IMG/VR virus record: IMGVR_UViG_3300046336_000034
Location: 1 to 64,000 of that record
Strand: one strand, 5' to 3'
Source of the DNA: a virus
DNA length: 64,000 bases
Shown: positions 34,220-42,436 of the stretch, piece after piece
Layout of the letters: every line of letters begins with the position of its first letter
How positions within the stretch are numbered: the first letter of the stretch is position 1
Position numbers and translations under genes: made by a program
Notes under the pieces: model-generated
What the model saw: only the letters and a program-made list of their open reading frames with translations
Database searches by the model: none
What the model was told of the DNA's origin: nothing

Positions 34220-34963
34220 TCATTCGATTGCTTCCACAATAGCCATTGCACCAATACTGATACCATTGATTCGTCCATCGACAATTTGTTCCCAAAGGTC
34301 TTCGTCATGAATTTGTAGTGTCATAAGCCAAGTCCCCTTCTGAATAAAATGCTCATTCAAAACGAGGTCAGTAGGTGCTAGGTAACTCTCAATGACACTG
34401 AAGGTTGTAGTAGGAACACTGTGAAATAAGTAGCAGTTCTGGAGTGATTTATTAAAGGACTCTTTGGCTTTACGAACTTCTTCTTCAGATGTATAGTCAC
34501 CTGTGAGGTCAGTTCCTACATTCATACTCACGTATGTGACTTGCATCAAAGCTTTGTCTACTGCTTTAACAACACCTAATGTACCAACAGAATCCTCGCC
34601 TTTTTGCTCCATTTGAGCCTTGGTGATTTCCGTCCTATCAGATACTAAAATACCTTCAGCTTTGAGAATGGACTTACTCCATGCAAGTCCAGATTTGCCA
34701 CCTAAAGCATAATATGTCATTACATTGTCGTCACAACCTCCATCCCACAGTTTCTTATTAAAATCTAAGCCCTTTTCGAGTTTAGTTAAAGTGTGGTACA
34801 TATTAGAGATTGTTTTAATATCGAACTTAACTGATTTAGCTAATTCGACTTGTTGTAATCTTTGTTTAGCTACATAAGACTCTCTAGGGTAACGTTCTGA
34901 TATTGCAATACCCCTAGAAATATTATCCAAAACAGCCGTTGTAGGCTGGTAGTATTTAATCAT
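34220..34963 (-). CDS. Prohead protease-like protein, XkdF family
   Basis: A 247-residue protein. The C-terminal half (NEHFIQKGTWLMTLQIHD, LWEQIVDGRINGISIGAMA) matches the XkdF family of putative phage prohead serine proteases. The N-terminal 110 residues are an additional helical part. It precedes the scaffold gene, as prohead proteases do, and follows a sigma-70 promoter. GGAATAATAAC precedes the ATG. Confidence 0.8.
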   Translation of the reverse strand: MIKYYQPTTAVLDNISRGIAISERYPRESYVAKQRLQQVELAKSVKFDIKTISNMYHTLTKLEKGLDFNKKLWDGGCDDNVMTYYALGGKSGLAWSKSILKAEGILVSDRTEITKAQMEQKGEDSVGTLGVVKAVDKALMQVTYVSMNVGTDLTGDYTSEEEVRKAKESFNKSLQNCYLFHSVPTTTFSVIESYLAPTDLVLNEHFIQKGTWLMTLQIHDEDLWEQIVDGRINGISIGAMAIVEAIE

Positions 34964-34989
34964 TGTTATTATTCCTAACCTATACTATT

Positions 34990-35018
34990 ATTATACCATA
35001 AAATCATACAAAAAGCAA
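34990..35018 (-). promoter_or_regulatory. Sigma-70 promoter for the head gene cluster
   Basis: TTGCTT, 17 bp, TATAAT on the minus strand in the 81-nt gap upstream of the prohead protease gene. Confidence 0.8.
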
Positions 35019-35044
35019 GTGAAATATTAGTTTCTTATAATTAT

Positions 35045-37717
35045 TTAACACCAGAACCAATTATTACCATCGGAGATAATACTTCTCTGAGTCTGTGCAG
35101 CGATAGACTGTGAACCACCCCACTGGATAGCTCCTTGAGTTGCAGTGATAGTAATTGCATTTCCACCTACATTTGATAATCTAAATAGTTTACCTGTGGA
35201 TGTATTTGCTGCTGGAAGTGTTACAGTCTGAGATGCTGGTACATCAAATAACAATACAGAATCAGTTAATGTCGCTGAATAACTTCCTGTCTTGTACGAT
35301 ACTGCCTCTAAACCCTTAACAGCACTTAGATTATTAACCCATTCTTGAAGTGCGTATGTACCTGAAGCGTCTGGGATAGTCTGAGTTCTATTATCTGATA
35401 AAGTGCAGTCAATGGTATTAACTAAGCCGTTAGACCTGTAGTTCATTCTCGAAGCAACATAGAAGTTATCAGTGTTTACATCAAGCCTGTTGCCAGTTGA
35501 ATTACCAGTGAACTTTGCTATTGAAGCACCCTTACCATTGAAGATGTGAAAACTTCTAAACCAAGGAGAACTATATGTACTTGTGTTGGGGTCAAATCCT
35601 GAGTTATAACTCACAGCGATTTCAGATGTATCACCTGTTTCTCCAAAATAACCTGAGTACAGTATCTGATTTAAACCCGCTGTAACTGCTCCAAATTGCA
35701 ATGCTGAATAGAATGTTGCTGTTCTCGAAGCACCAGTTATCTTCATTGCAGCAAGACCTTTACCGTTGAAAATAGTAAAGTCCCTGTAGTAATTAGAACT
35801 AGGTGAGGTGTAGTTCAAGGTTAAACCAGAGTTCGCTGCAGTAGTCACATCGTTAATGTCGTTGCCAGAGAATGTAAAGTTAGATAATTTTGCTCCGTTA
35901 ACGAAGTTCCAAGTACCTGTAATACTCTCTGCTACTGACGCTGATAAACCACTCCCGCCGCCTCCACTGCCACCTGTAATAGTAGCTGGAATCCACTTAC
36001 CTGTTGAAGTAGACCATGTTAAGGACTGTCCGTCTGTGGGTACTGTAGTTGCAGTATCAACATCTGATAAGTCATCAATAACTGCATCAGAAATATCTAC
36101 ATTACTTACGTGATTATCTAAAATCTCAACAATCATGTCGTCTAGGAAGACATCAGCAGTTCCTGTGGCGGTTATCTCAACGTAGAACTTAGATGCACCT
36201 ATTGGAGCGCGTGAGTACGGACGTAAGCTCTCAGTTCTCCAAGTAGTACCAATCTCTGCCAAAGTATAACTAAAAGTAAATGTACGAGAAGATACTACGG
36301 TATCGTAGAACTGTGAATCATAACCAACTGTTACAACAAAAGTTGAGCCAACAGGTACTGAACCGTAAGTCTTGAAAGATAATGTAGGTTTAGCTGTTGG
36401 AGCTACTTGGAATACTTTACGCACCTTAGAGGTCTGCCCAGAGGGGTTAAAGCGTAAGGACTTAGTTCCAGTGGCTGCATGAAGGGTAGATATAACAGGG
36501 TCGATATATCCAGCACCTTGTGTTATCTTCCAATCTCTAGGTGTAGCATTCCGCTCGAATGAGCCGTCCACTAATAGGTTATTCCTGTCCCCGTGGACAT
36601 GCACACGTTTATTTGCTGCGGAGTATCTTCCACCGTCGAAGGATGTCAGATTCGATATATAGGCTGCACCTTTGAATATCGACTGTGGGGTAAACTCCCC
36701 AGTAGGTGTAAAAGATACGTGAGAATTAGATAAAAAGATACCTGCATCAGCACTCCCAGTATCCGAGCCATCAATAGAATCATCTGCTACCCCAATATAA
36801 ACACTAATAGTTTCGTTAACAACGATTAAGGTATTGGATAAACAGATTCTTGAATTAGAATCTTTAGCTACCATCCAAGGTTTAATGTTTGGATTGTCAA
36901 TGGACTCGATATGTGAGTCCGTAATGTAGATACTACCGCCAAACTCTGAAATCAGTGCTTCTTGCGTGAAGTAATCAAATGAGCAATTTGAGAATGAAAA
37001 ATTACCACCTGTTGCATGTACTAATGTGTTACTGTTAAAAATAACACAGTTTGTAAAACCAATACGTTCTCCAGAATCTTCAAGGGTTATACCTGCGTAC
37101 TCGATAGCAAGATTGCAGTTATGAATGGAGCAAGAGTCTATCTTCTGAATATAACTGTGGTCACCAAATGTGATGCCCTTATCAAACCCAGAGATGTTGC
37201 AATTCTGCACTGATGCATGAGCACCAGAAAAGGATAAACCTTCTCCGAACTTTACACCAATAACAGGGGTTCGAGTATTTCCATAACTAGCACCTTTGAT
37301 GTTTAAACCCATCACCTGATAAACAGCTAAGTCCCAAAGGACTGCAAAATTATTCGGTGTGGTAACTAAAAAGGCAGTGCCAGTTGTGAGACCAGAGAAG
37401 TCCAATTTAGCACCGTTCCCTACAATAGAATGTGTGCCATAATTGTAGACGACACCTGTACCCATTAGATACGTGTATGGGGAGAACACAAGGGTGGAGT
37501 GAGACAGCGCACAAGCATCTAGTGCTGCTTGGATATACGTAGAAACAGAGACAGTGTTTGTCCCTGCTTCAATTGCTGTCCAAATGTTTAAAGGAATAAA
37601 ATCCTGTAACAGAACAGAAGACTCAGCAACAAGGTCGTTGTAGCCAAGAAGTTTGTCATTTGTAGGTAGTCTTCTTGGTAAACCTCTTACCAGTGTTGAT
37701 GGTTTTCTTATTGGCAT
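35045..37717 (-). CDS. Tailspike-like beta-helix protein with CBM-like module
   Basis: An 890-residue protein. Residues about 50-400 form a pectate-lyase-type right-handed beta-helix (repeated SxxNC/ITF turns such as SVQNCNISGFDKGITFG, CSIHNC, FTNCVIFNSN). About 425-560 read NLLVDGSFERNATPRDWK, a CBM4/9-like sheet, followed by DLSDVDTATTVPTDGQSL, a common tailspike connector, and a Gly-rich hinge. The C-terminus (QTVTLPAANTSTGKLFRL) is a trimerising beta domain. Likely a surface-polysaccharide-binding or -cleaving spike. It lies between the appendage block and the head genes, not next to the tail tip. Confidence 0.8.
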   Translation of the reverse strand: MPIRKPSTLVRGLPRRLPTNDKLLGYNDLVAESSVLLQDFIPLNIWTAIEAGTNTVSVSTYIQAALDACALSHSTLVFSPYTYLMGTGVVYNYGTHSIVGNGAKLDFSGLTTGTAFLVTTPNNFAVLWDLAVYQVMGLNIKGASYGNTRTPVIGVKFGEGLSFSGAHASVQNCNISGFDKGITFGDHSYIQKIDSCSIHNCNLAIEYAGITLEDSGERIGFTNCVIFNSNTLVHATGGNFSFSNCSFDYFTQEALISEFGGSIYITDSHIESIDNPNIKPWMVAKDSNSRICLSNTLIVVNETISVYIGVADDSIDGSDTGSADAGIFLSNSHVSFTPTGEFTPQSIFKGAAYISNLTSFDGGRYSAANKRVHVHGDRNNLLVDGSFERNATPRDWKITQGAGYIDPVISTLHAATGTKSLRFNPSGQTSKVRKVFQVAPTAKPTLSFKTYGSVPVGSTFVVTVGYDSQFYDTVVSSRTFTFSYTLAEIGTTWRTESLRPYSRAPIGASKFYVEITATGTADVFLDDMIVEILDNHVSNVDISDAVIDDLSDVDTATTVPTDGQSLTWSTSTGKWIPATITGGSGGGGSGLSASVAESITGTWNFVNGAKLSNFTFSGNDINDVTTAANSGLTLNYTSPSSNYYRDFTIFNGKGLAAMKITGASRTATFYSALQFGAVTAGLNQILYSGYFGETGDTSEIAVSYNSGFDPNTSTYSSPWFRSFHIFNGKGASIAKFTGNSTGNRLDVNTDNFYVASRMNYRSNGLVNTIDCTLSDNRTQTIPDASGTYALQEWVNNLSAVKGLEAVSYKTGSYSATLTDSVLLFDVPASQTVTLPAANTSTGKLFRLSNVGGNAITITATQGAIQWGGSQSIAAQTQRSIISDGNNWFWC

Positions 37718-37725
37718 AGTTAAAA

Positions 37726-38262
37726 TTATTTAGACAGTGCTACGATGTCACCTGCTGTTGCTCTACTTGATATTTTTCTATCAATCCTTGCTAATTCAAC
37801 AGCTAGGGCTTGACGAATAACTAATGCTGTTTGCTCTTCTGTTAAAGCTGTGCCAGTTACTACGTTTTGGTAACTTACTGCACTGTTTACTAGTGCTGAG
37901 ACGGTTGCAGGATATATTGGTAAATCACTATAAGACCAAAAGGCTGTTGAGTAATTATCTGAGTACACAACTCCGTTTACAGCTACAAGGTTAGGGTCAT
38001 AGATAATCTTCCAATTGTTAATCAAAAAGAAAGTTACACCTGTTTCACCGTTAGGAATAATATCTCCACCTGAGAAACGCATAGCTGGAATAGACCAAGG
38101 TTCTCTTTGTACCCACCGTACCCATGCTGAATACACATCAGCACGGATGTCTAAGGAGGTTACACCTTCATTCACTGTAATCTTACGTGTTACACCGTTG
38201 AAGGACACCTTTTCATTAAGTGCCCATTCTTCCCCCCACGCTGCCCAAATTAAAGCAGCCAT
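37726..38262 (-). CDS. Phage virion appendage protein (178 aa)
   Basis: A 178-residue protein with VSFNGVTRKITVNEGVTSLDIRADVYSAWVRWV (residues 18-50), a signature I associate with a family of structural proteins of large marine and enteric phages, plus a helical C-terminus. It overlaps no neighbour but is spaced by only 3-8 nt, so the block is one operon. Precise location in the virion is unknown. Confidence 0.6.
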   Translation of the reverse strand: MAALIWAAWGEEWALNEKVSFNGVTRKITVNEGVTSLDIRADVYSAWVRWVQREPWSIPAMRFSGGDIIPNGETGVTFFLINNWKIIYDPNLVAVNGVVYSDNYSTAFWSYSDLPIYPATVSALVNSAVSYQNVVTGTALTEEQTALVIRQALAVELARIDRKISSRATAGDIVALSK

Positions 38263-38265
38263 GAT

Positions 38266-39630
38266 TTACCAAAGCTCTCTGTAAGATAGATTTAAAGAAA
38301 CTTTAGTTGGTAATGGAGACAACTTTGTAGCCGTAAAACTCCAGACTTCAGCTACACCATTTGCAGCACACATGATACCTTCGTCATTGACTTCAAACCA
38401 CTCTGCCATGTCTATAGAAGCAGCACCCTTGGTTATGTATACAACCTTGAACTTACGCGACCCCGCTGTACTCAATGTGCCATCTATAGTACCATCGATT
38501 GATGAATCAGAGGTTAAAGTCCAAGACCCCCCTGTAAGAGATGTTGTTTGCCAAATAGTAATTGCACAAGGCTCATCAGCGTATACATTCAGTGTCTCAG
38601 GATAGGTTTGTACGCTATTATGTTTACCGTTGATTGTAGTTTTTGATTTGACAGAAAGCAAATGTGTACCTGTTGTTACAGTAACATCCGTAACATCCAT
38701 GTCTGCCGCTCTCCAGAAGGCATAATCCTTGAAATCACCTTCTGTATATGCAGCCATACAGACTTCACGAAGTTCACTTGAAGCGCCTGCGGCTGCTGTA
38801 TTTACATTCTCTGTCCTTAGGGGTAAAGTACCTGTACGCATATACGGTAGATTGTTTGTGCCTGCATTAAAGAACGAATGACAAACCAGTCTAGCACCTG
38901 ATGGTTCATAAATACCGAAACGTACACGTCCTGCGCCTAGCCATTGATAGTCAATCCAATAGACATTAATTTTTGTCAAGTCAATGTTATGTCCAGAAGG
39001 GCCTGTACCGTCGAGTTTATCTCCGTTCCAGTTTTGTCGTGCAACCCTGTTGTGAGTGACACTACCTGATGTGGATGAGCGAATAACCGCACCTAACTCT
39101 GTACCTGCTAGTTCAAAGTACAAACCATCATTGTTATCGAATGCACCCCACCTGCGAGAGTTACCTACCTTGCCTGTGTCACCACAAGCTATTGTTTGGT
39201 TAATAAGGTTAGAAGTTCCGGGATTATAATAGTGATAACGGTTGGTTGTGCGTGTTACACGAGAGCCAATTGTCCCTGTAACACTCAACACATTTGATGA
39301 CCCAACAGAGTCATAGGTGTTAACACCGCCTGTTACCTCTTCAACAGTGAAAAGTGCGTCATATGTGTCTAACGAAGCCTCGTAAACACCTAGAGCACGT
39401 TGTTGTGTGTTTTTCAAAGAACCAAAGCCAGACATGATAGGTTGACCCTCCGCAAAACGCACAGAGGCGCTTCCTCTATTGTCAATTGCTTGAATGTTCT
39501 CTGGTGAAGTTGGGTCAGCTAGATGGAGGACTTGCGCTTGAACGTTGTTACCATTGACCAAGTGCTGACGTGTATATATTTTTTTTCCTGTAGAGTCAGG
39601 TGGGATAGTGACAAAATTGCTTGTACTCAT
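38266..39630 (-). CDS. Large virion structural protein (454 aa)
   Basis: A 454-residue protein. NNDGLYFELAGTELGAVIRS, QNWNGDKLDGTGPSGHNIDL and YWIDYQWLGAGRVRFGIYEP form the concanavalin-like repeat pattern of a family of structural proteins in large tailed phages. The C-terminus is beta-rich. ATG behind GAGAAAATAA, overlapping the HNH gene upstream by 4 nt. Confidence 0.65.
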   Translation of the reverse strand: MSTSNFVTIPPDSTGKKIYTRQHLVNGNNVQAQVLHLADPTSPENIQAIDNRGSASVRFAEGQPIMSGFGSLKNTQQRALGVYEASLDTYDALFTVEEVTGGVNTYDSVGSSNVLSVTGTIGSRVTRTTNRYHYYNPGTSNLINQTIACGDTGKVGNSRRWGAFDNNDGLYFELAGTELGAVIRSSTSGSVTHNRVARQNWNGDKLDGTGPSGHNIDLTKINVYWIDYQWLGAGRVRFGIYEPSGARLVCHSFFNAGTNNLPYMRTGTLPLRTENVNTAAAGASSELREVCMAAYTEGDFKDYAFWRAADMDVTDVTVTTGTHLLSVKSKTTINGKHNSVQTYPETLNVYADEPCAITIWQTTSLTGGSWTLTSDSSIDGTIDGTLSTAGSRKFKVVYITKGAASIDMAEWFEVNDEGIMCAANGVAEVWSFTATKLSPLPTKVSLNLSYRELW

Positions 39631-40520
39631 TTATTTTCTCTGTTTGTTTTATTACGTTTTGGAAATAATGCTCTTTGCTCTGGTGTTAATTCTTTCAGAC
39701 GAAACCATCCTTCAGGTATCTCATGTAAGCACCTATGCTCAAGTGTTAAAGGGTTGTAAAGGTTTATACGACCCTTTATCTTTTCACTCCGTTGTTTGGA
39801 ATAAGCTTCAGCACCTCCTGCCTTCTCTACGCCCTTAGCTTGACGAAGTTTCCCTTGATTGGAAAGTGCAGCCGTACCTTTAGAAAGTTCACGAACTTTA
39901 CACGCTTCTCGATGAGACTCAGATTGGTGCGTGATTTTCGCTTTTACCCTTGCCTCGTCTGAGTGGAGACTTCTACCTAACCACTCTGTTGTTGAGTGGT
40001 CAATGCTCTTGTGTGCATCAAGCATAGGTCTTGTGCATTTTTCTTTACGTACAGGACAAAGCATTAACTCTTTTTGTAAATCTGAATTTTTCTTTTGAGA
40101 CACCTCATCTGTGTAGTACCACCTCTTAGCTGCCATTACCTTATCTCGATATTCGTCAGTCGTCCAAAGGTCTATCATTGCACTATTAAAGTTTTTCTTT
40201 AGGTGCTCATACTGTCTTGAGTGTTTGCTCACACCGCAACGTTGAGCCATACATGTAACCGCGAAATGCATTTTTCTCTTCAAGGCGGGGACACTGGTAA
40301 GTTTAGACAGTAATCTATGTGCAACATAGTGTTCCCTTGCTGTGAGAATCACAAGATTTTCTTTATCAGTTTCTCCACCCATTCCAAACGATACTGGTAA
40401 TATATGGTGCTTCTCTGTGTAACCTGTTAAATCACGACTTTTTGCAGATAGAATAAGATTAGTATACCATTTACAATATTTATTATCATTTGCAACAGTT
40501 TTCAGTAAATCAAGATACAT
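39627..40520 (-). CDS. HNH endonuclease (297 aa), different subfamily
   Basis: Residues 30-70 (TGYTEKHHILPVSFGMGGETDK, ENLVILTAREHYVAHRLL) carry an HNH core of the type found in MobE-like phage endonucleases, with His in KHHILP as the general base. A long basic middle and a C-terminal NUMOD-like segment (INLYNPLTLEHRCLHEIPEG) follow. It is inserted in the appendage operon with overlap on its downstream side and has no leader element. Confidence 0.88.
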   Translation of the reverse strand: MYLDLLKTVANDNKYCKWYTNLILSAKSRDLTGYTEKHHILPVSFGMGGETDKENLVILTAREHYVAHRLLSKLTSVPALKRKMHFAVTCMAQRCGVSKHSRQYEHLKKNFNSAMIDLWTTDEYRDKVMAAKRWYYTDEVSQKKNSDLQKELMLCPVRKEKCTRPMLDAHKSIDHSTTEWLGRSLHSDEARVKAKITHQSESHREACKVRELSKGTAALSNQGKLRQAKGVEKAGGAEAYSKQRSEKIKGRINLYNPLTLEHRCLHEIPEGWFRLKELTPEQRALFPKRNKTNRENK

Positions 40521-40558
40521 TTATAAGCCCCGTAATACACACTATTTAAAAATATAAA

Positions 40559-42235
40559 CTACAAAAATGCTCTGTCTGTCTCTGCTGATGCTACTATTTT
40601 GATAGTCTTAGACGCAGTCAATCCACCGCTGGCAGAAGTGGTAACAACAACTGGTTTAGCAGAACCAGATTTACCTGCTACTAAGGTAACGGCAGTGTCT
40701 GTACCGCCTGTACGTAGACCACCTGCAGTGTCGTTTGTGTAGTCATAGTTAAACGCAATAGAAGCAGAGGAAATAGTTCCTGAGATGTTTGTCCCTGCTT
40801 TGTTTTTCACAATAACAGCGTCAGTTGTACCCCAATCATTTGTCGAGGTCAAATCAGAGTAGTACAGGACATACCATCCACCAACTAAGTTAGCAGAGAA
40901 ATCCAATGAACCAGCAGAAGCAAACGGATATTCACGTTGTACAGCGGAATTATCAAAGAACTGAATTGTATTAATGTCAGCATCTGAAAGACCTTCAACA
41001 ATAACACCAGTACCACCACCTGCAGGATTAGTAGGAGCGTAGAAACCACAAACAAGTTTAGCTGTCCAGTTCATCAGCAACGAAGCTGTTTTACCGATTA
41101 CAGAAGTACCGCCGTTTACACTGTTAATTGTAGTAGCTTGGCGCAACTTCGCTTGAACAAAAGTGTAGACTTGTTTTAGTGTTGCTGTAACAGGTGTTGC
41201 AGGTGAAAGTGTAAAACTAGTCCCTGCTGCTGTACCAAGTAAATTACTTGTTAATGTCACCACTGTACTTGTTGGTGAGCCACTAATTGTGTACACACCC
41301 TTGGCAGCACCATTGTGAATAGTTAAAGTGCCACCAGTGAAGTTTGCACCTGTAATACCGCCTGTTGTAGAGGTAAAAACTGGTGTACCTGTAGTACCTG
41401 CACCATCGATACCTGAGTGCGTACCAACATCTACAACGATACCAAAACTACGTGGTGTTCCTGCTAGGTCAACATCCTTCTGGAAAGCACCAGAGAAATA
41501 GTTGATTCGCATTTTATTGTACGGAGTAATAGGTGTTGTGATAACGTCCGTATCGGTGTTAACAATGTCTAAGTCGTCTGAGTTAGACAGCAATAAGTTA
41601 ACCAAGTAAGCGCCTGTACCAGTTTTACCTGTATCTGCCAAAACAGAGTCAGTGTATTTCTTAGCGTAGATACGGCAATAACCTTTTAAGTAAGTATTGC
41701 TTGTAAAGTTACCGTTAGCTGCATCACCATATACTTGCACACCTAAGTTAGCTGCATCTGTGTATGTGAAATCAATTGCAGAGCCTGCTGAAACTTTTTG
41801 ATAGTAAAGCTGTGCTGATGTGGACACAGACCCCAAGGACACGACACCTGCAAAGGTTGAAGCAATTGTACCTGATGCGGAAGTACCGTCAGCGCCTGCG
41901 GCTGTAGGTGTGTACTCATTCCAACCACCATCACGAAGGTACAGACGTGTACCTGTTGACAATGTTCCACCGAAGACCCAGTTGTTGTACCGAGTACCGT
42001 CGAAACCAATATTAAACTGACCAGATAATGCGTCAATCGTGTAGAACGGAAATGGGTGCTCGTTGTATGTAGCAGATTCCCATAACTGAATTAGTTTAGA
42101 GTAAAGTGCTTGCCAAGTGACACCGTCTTTTGCAACTAGGTTACCTGCTACGTTTAATGTAATGGTACGAGTCCCTACATCTACTGTGAGTTCCGTGCCT
42201 ATGTTCAGAGAACTTTTATTTATCAGCTTTGTCAT
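40559..42235 (-). CDS. Virion structural / appendage protein (558 aa)
   Basis: A 558-residue Gly/Thr/Ser-rich beta protein. The N-terminal WQALYSKLIQLWESATYNEHPFPFYTID segment (residues about 40-70) is shared with phage structural proteins of large Gram-negative phages. Internal repeats (TTGTPVFTSTTGG, LTSNLLGTAAGTSFTL) suggest Ig-like domains. ATG without a strong ribosome binding site; coupled spacing of 3 nt to the small gene upstream. Confidence 0.6.
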   Translation of the reverse strand: MTKLINKSSLNIGTELTVDVGTRTITLNVAGNLVAKDGVTWQALYSKLIQLWESATYNEHPFPFYTIDALSGQFNIGFDGTRYNNWVFGGTLSTGTRLYLRDGGWNEYTPTAAGADGTSASGTIASTFAGVVSLGSVSTSAQLYYQKVSAGSAIDFTYTDAANLGVQVYGDAANGNFTSNTYLKGYCRIYAKKYTDSVLADTGKTGTGAYLVNLLLSNSDDLDIVNTDTDVITTPITPYNKMRINYFSGAFQKDVDLAGTPRSFGIVVDVGTHSGIDGAGTTGTPVFTSTTGGITGANFTGGTLTIHNGAAKGVYTISGSPTSTVVTLTSNLLGTAAGTSFTLSPATPVTATLKQVYTFVQAKLRQATTINSVNGGTSVIGKTASLLMNWTAKLVCGFYAPTNPAGGGTGVIVEGLSDADINTIQFFDNSAVQREYPFASAGSLDFSANLVGGWYVLYYSDLTSTNDWGTTDAVIVKNKAGTNISGTISSASIAFNYDYTNDTAGGLRTGGTDTAVTLVAGKSGSAKPVVVTTSASGGLTASKTIKIVASAETDRAFL

Positions 42236-42238
42236 GGT

Positions 42239-42436
42239 TTATTTAATTTCTATAGTGTCGATGATGTAGGAACTGGATGCAAAGCGTAGACCTTCTGGTA
42301 GCTGAATTACTTTATCGTAGTAAATCATTGTTCCATCGCTAAGTTGAACAGGGTTACTATCTGATTCAAGAACACTCCCTACGTATTTACCGTCTGTAGT
42401 GTCCGTGATACAGAGTTTTAATTTTTTAACTTTCAC
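42239..42436 (-). CDS. Small beta protein (65 aa) of the appendage block
   Basis: Starts at GTG (42434-42436), overlapping the stop of the 865-codon gene (GTGA). The product MKVKKLKLCITDTTDGKYVG ... is a small beta domain, likely an accessory of the neighbouring structural proteins. Confidence 0.6.
   Translation of the reverse strand: MKVKKLKLCITDTTDGKYVGSVLESDSNPVQLSDGTMIYYDKVIQLPEGLRFASSSYIIDTIEIK

Noticed and set aside
40521-40558. Another copy of the endonuclease leader before the 297-residue HNH gene
   Set aside because: Only 38 nt separate the genes and no three-way junction can be formed.
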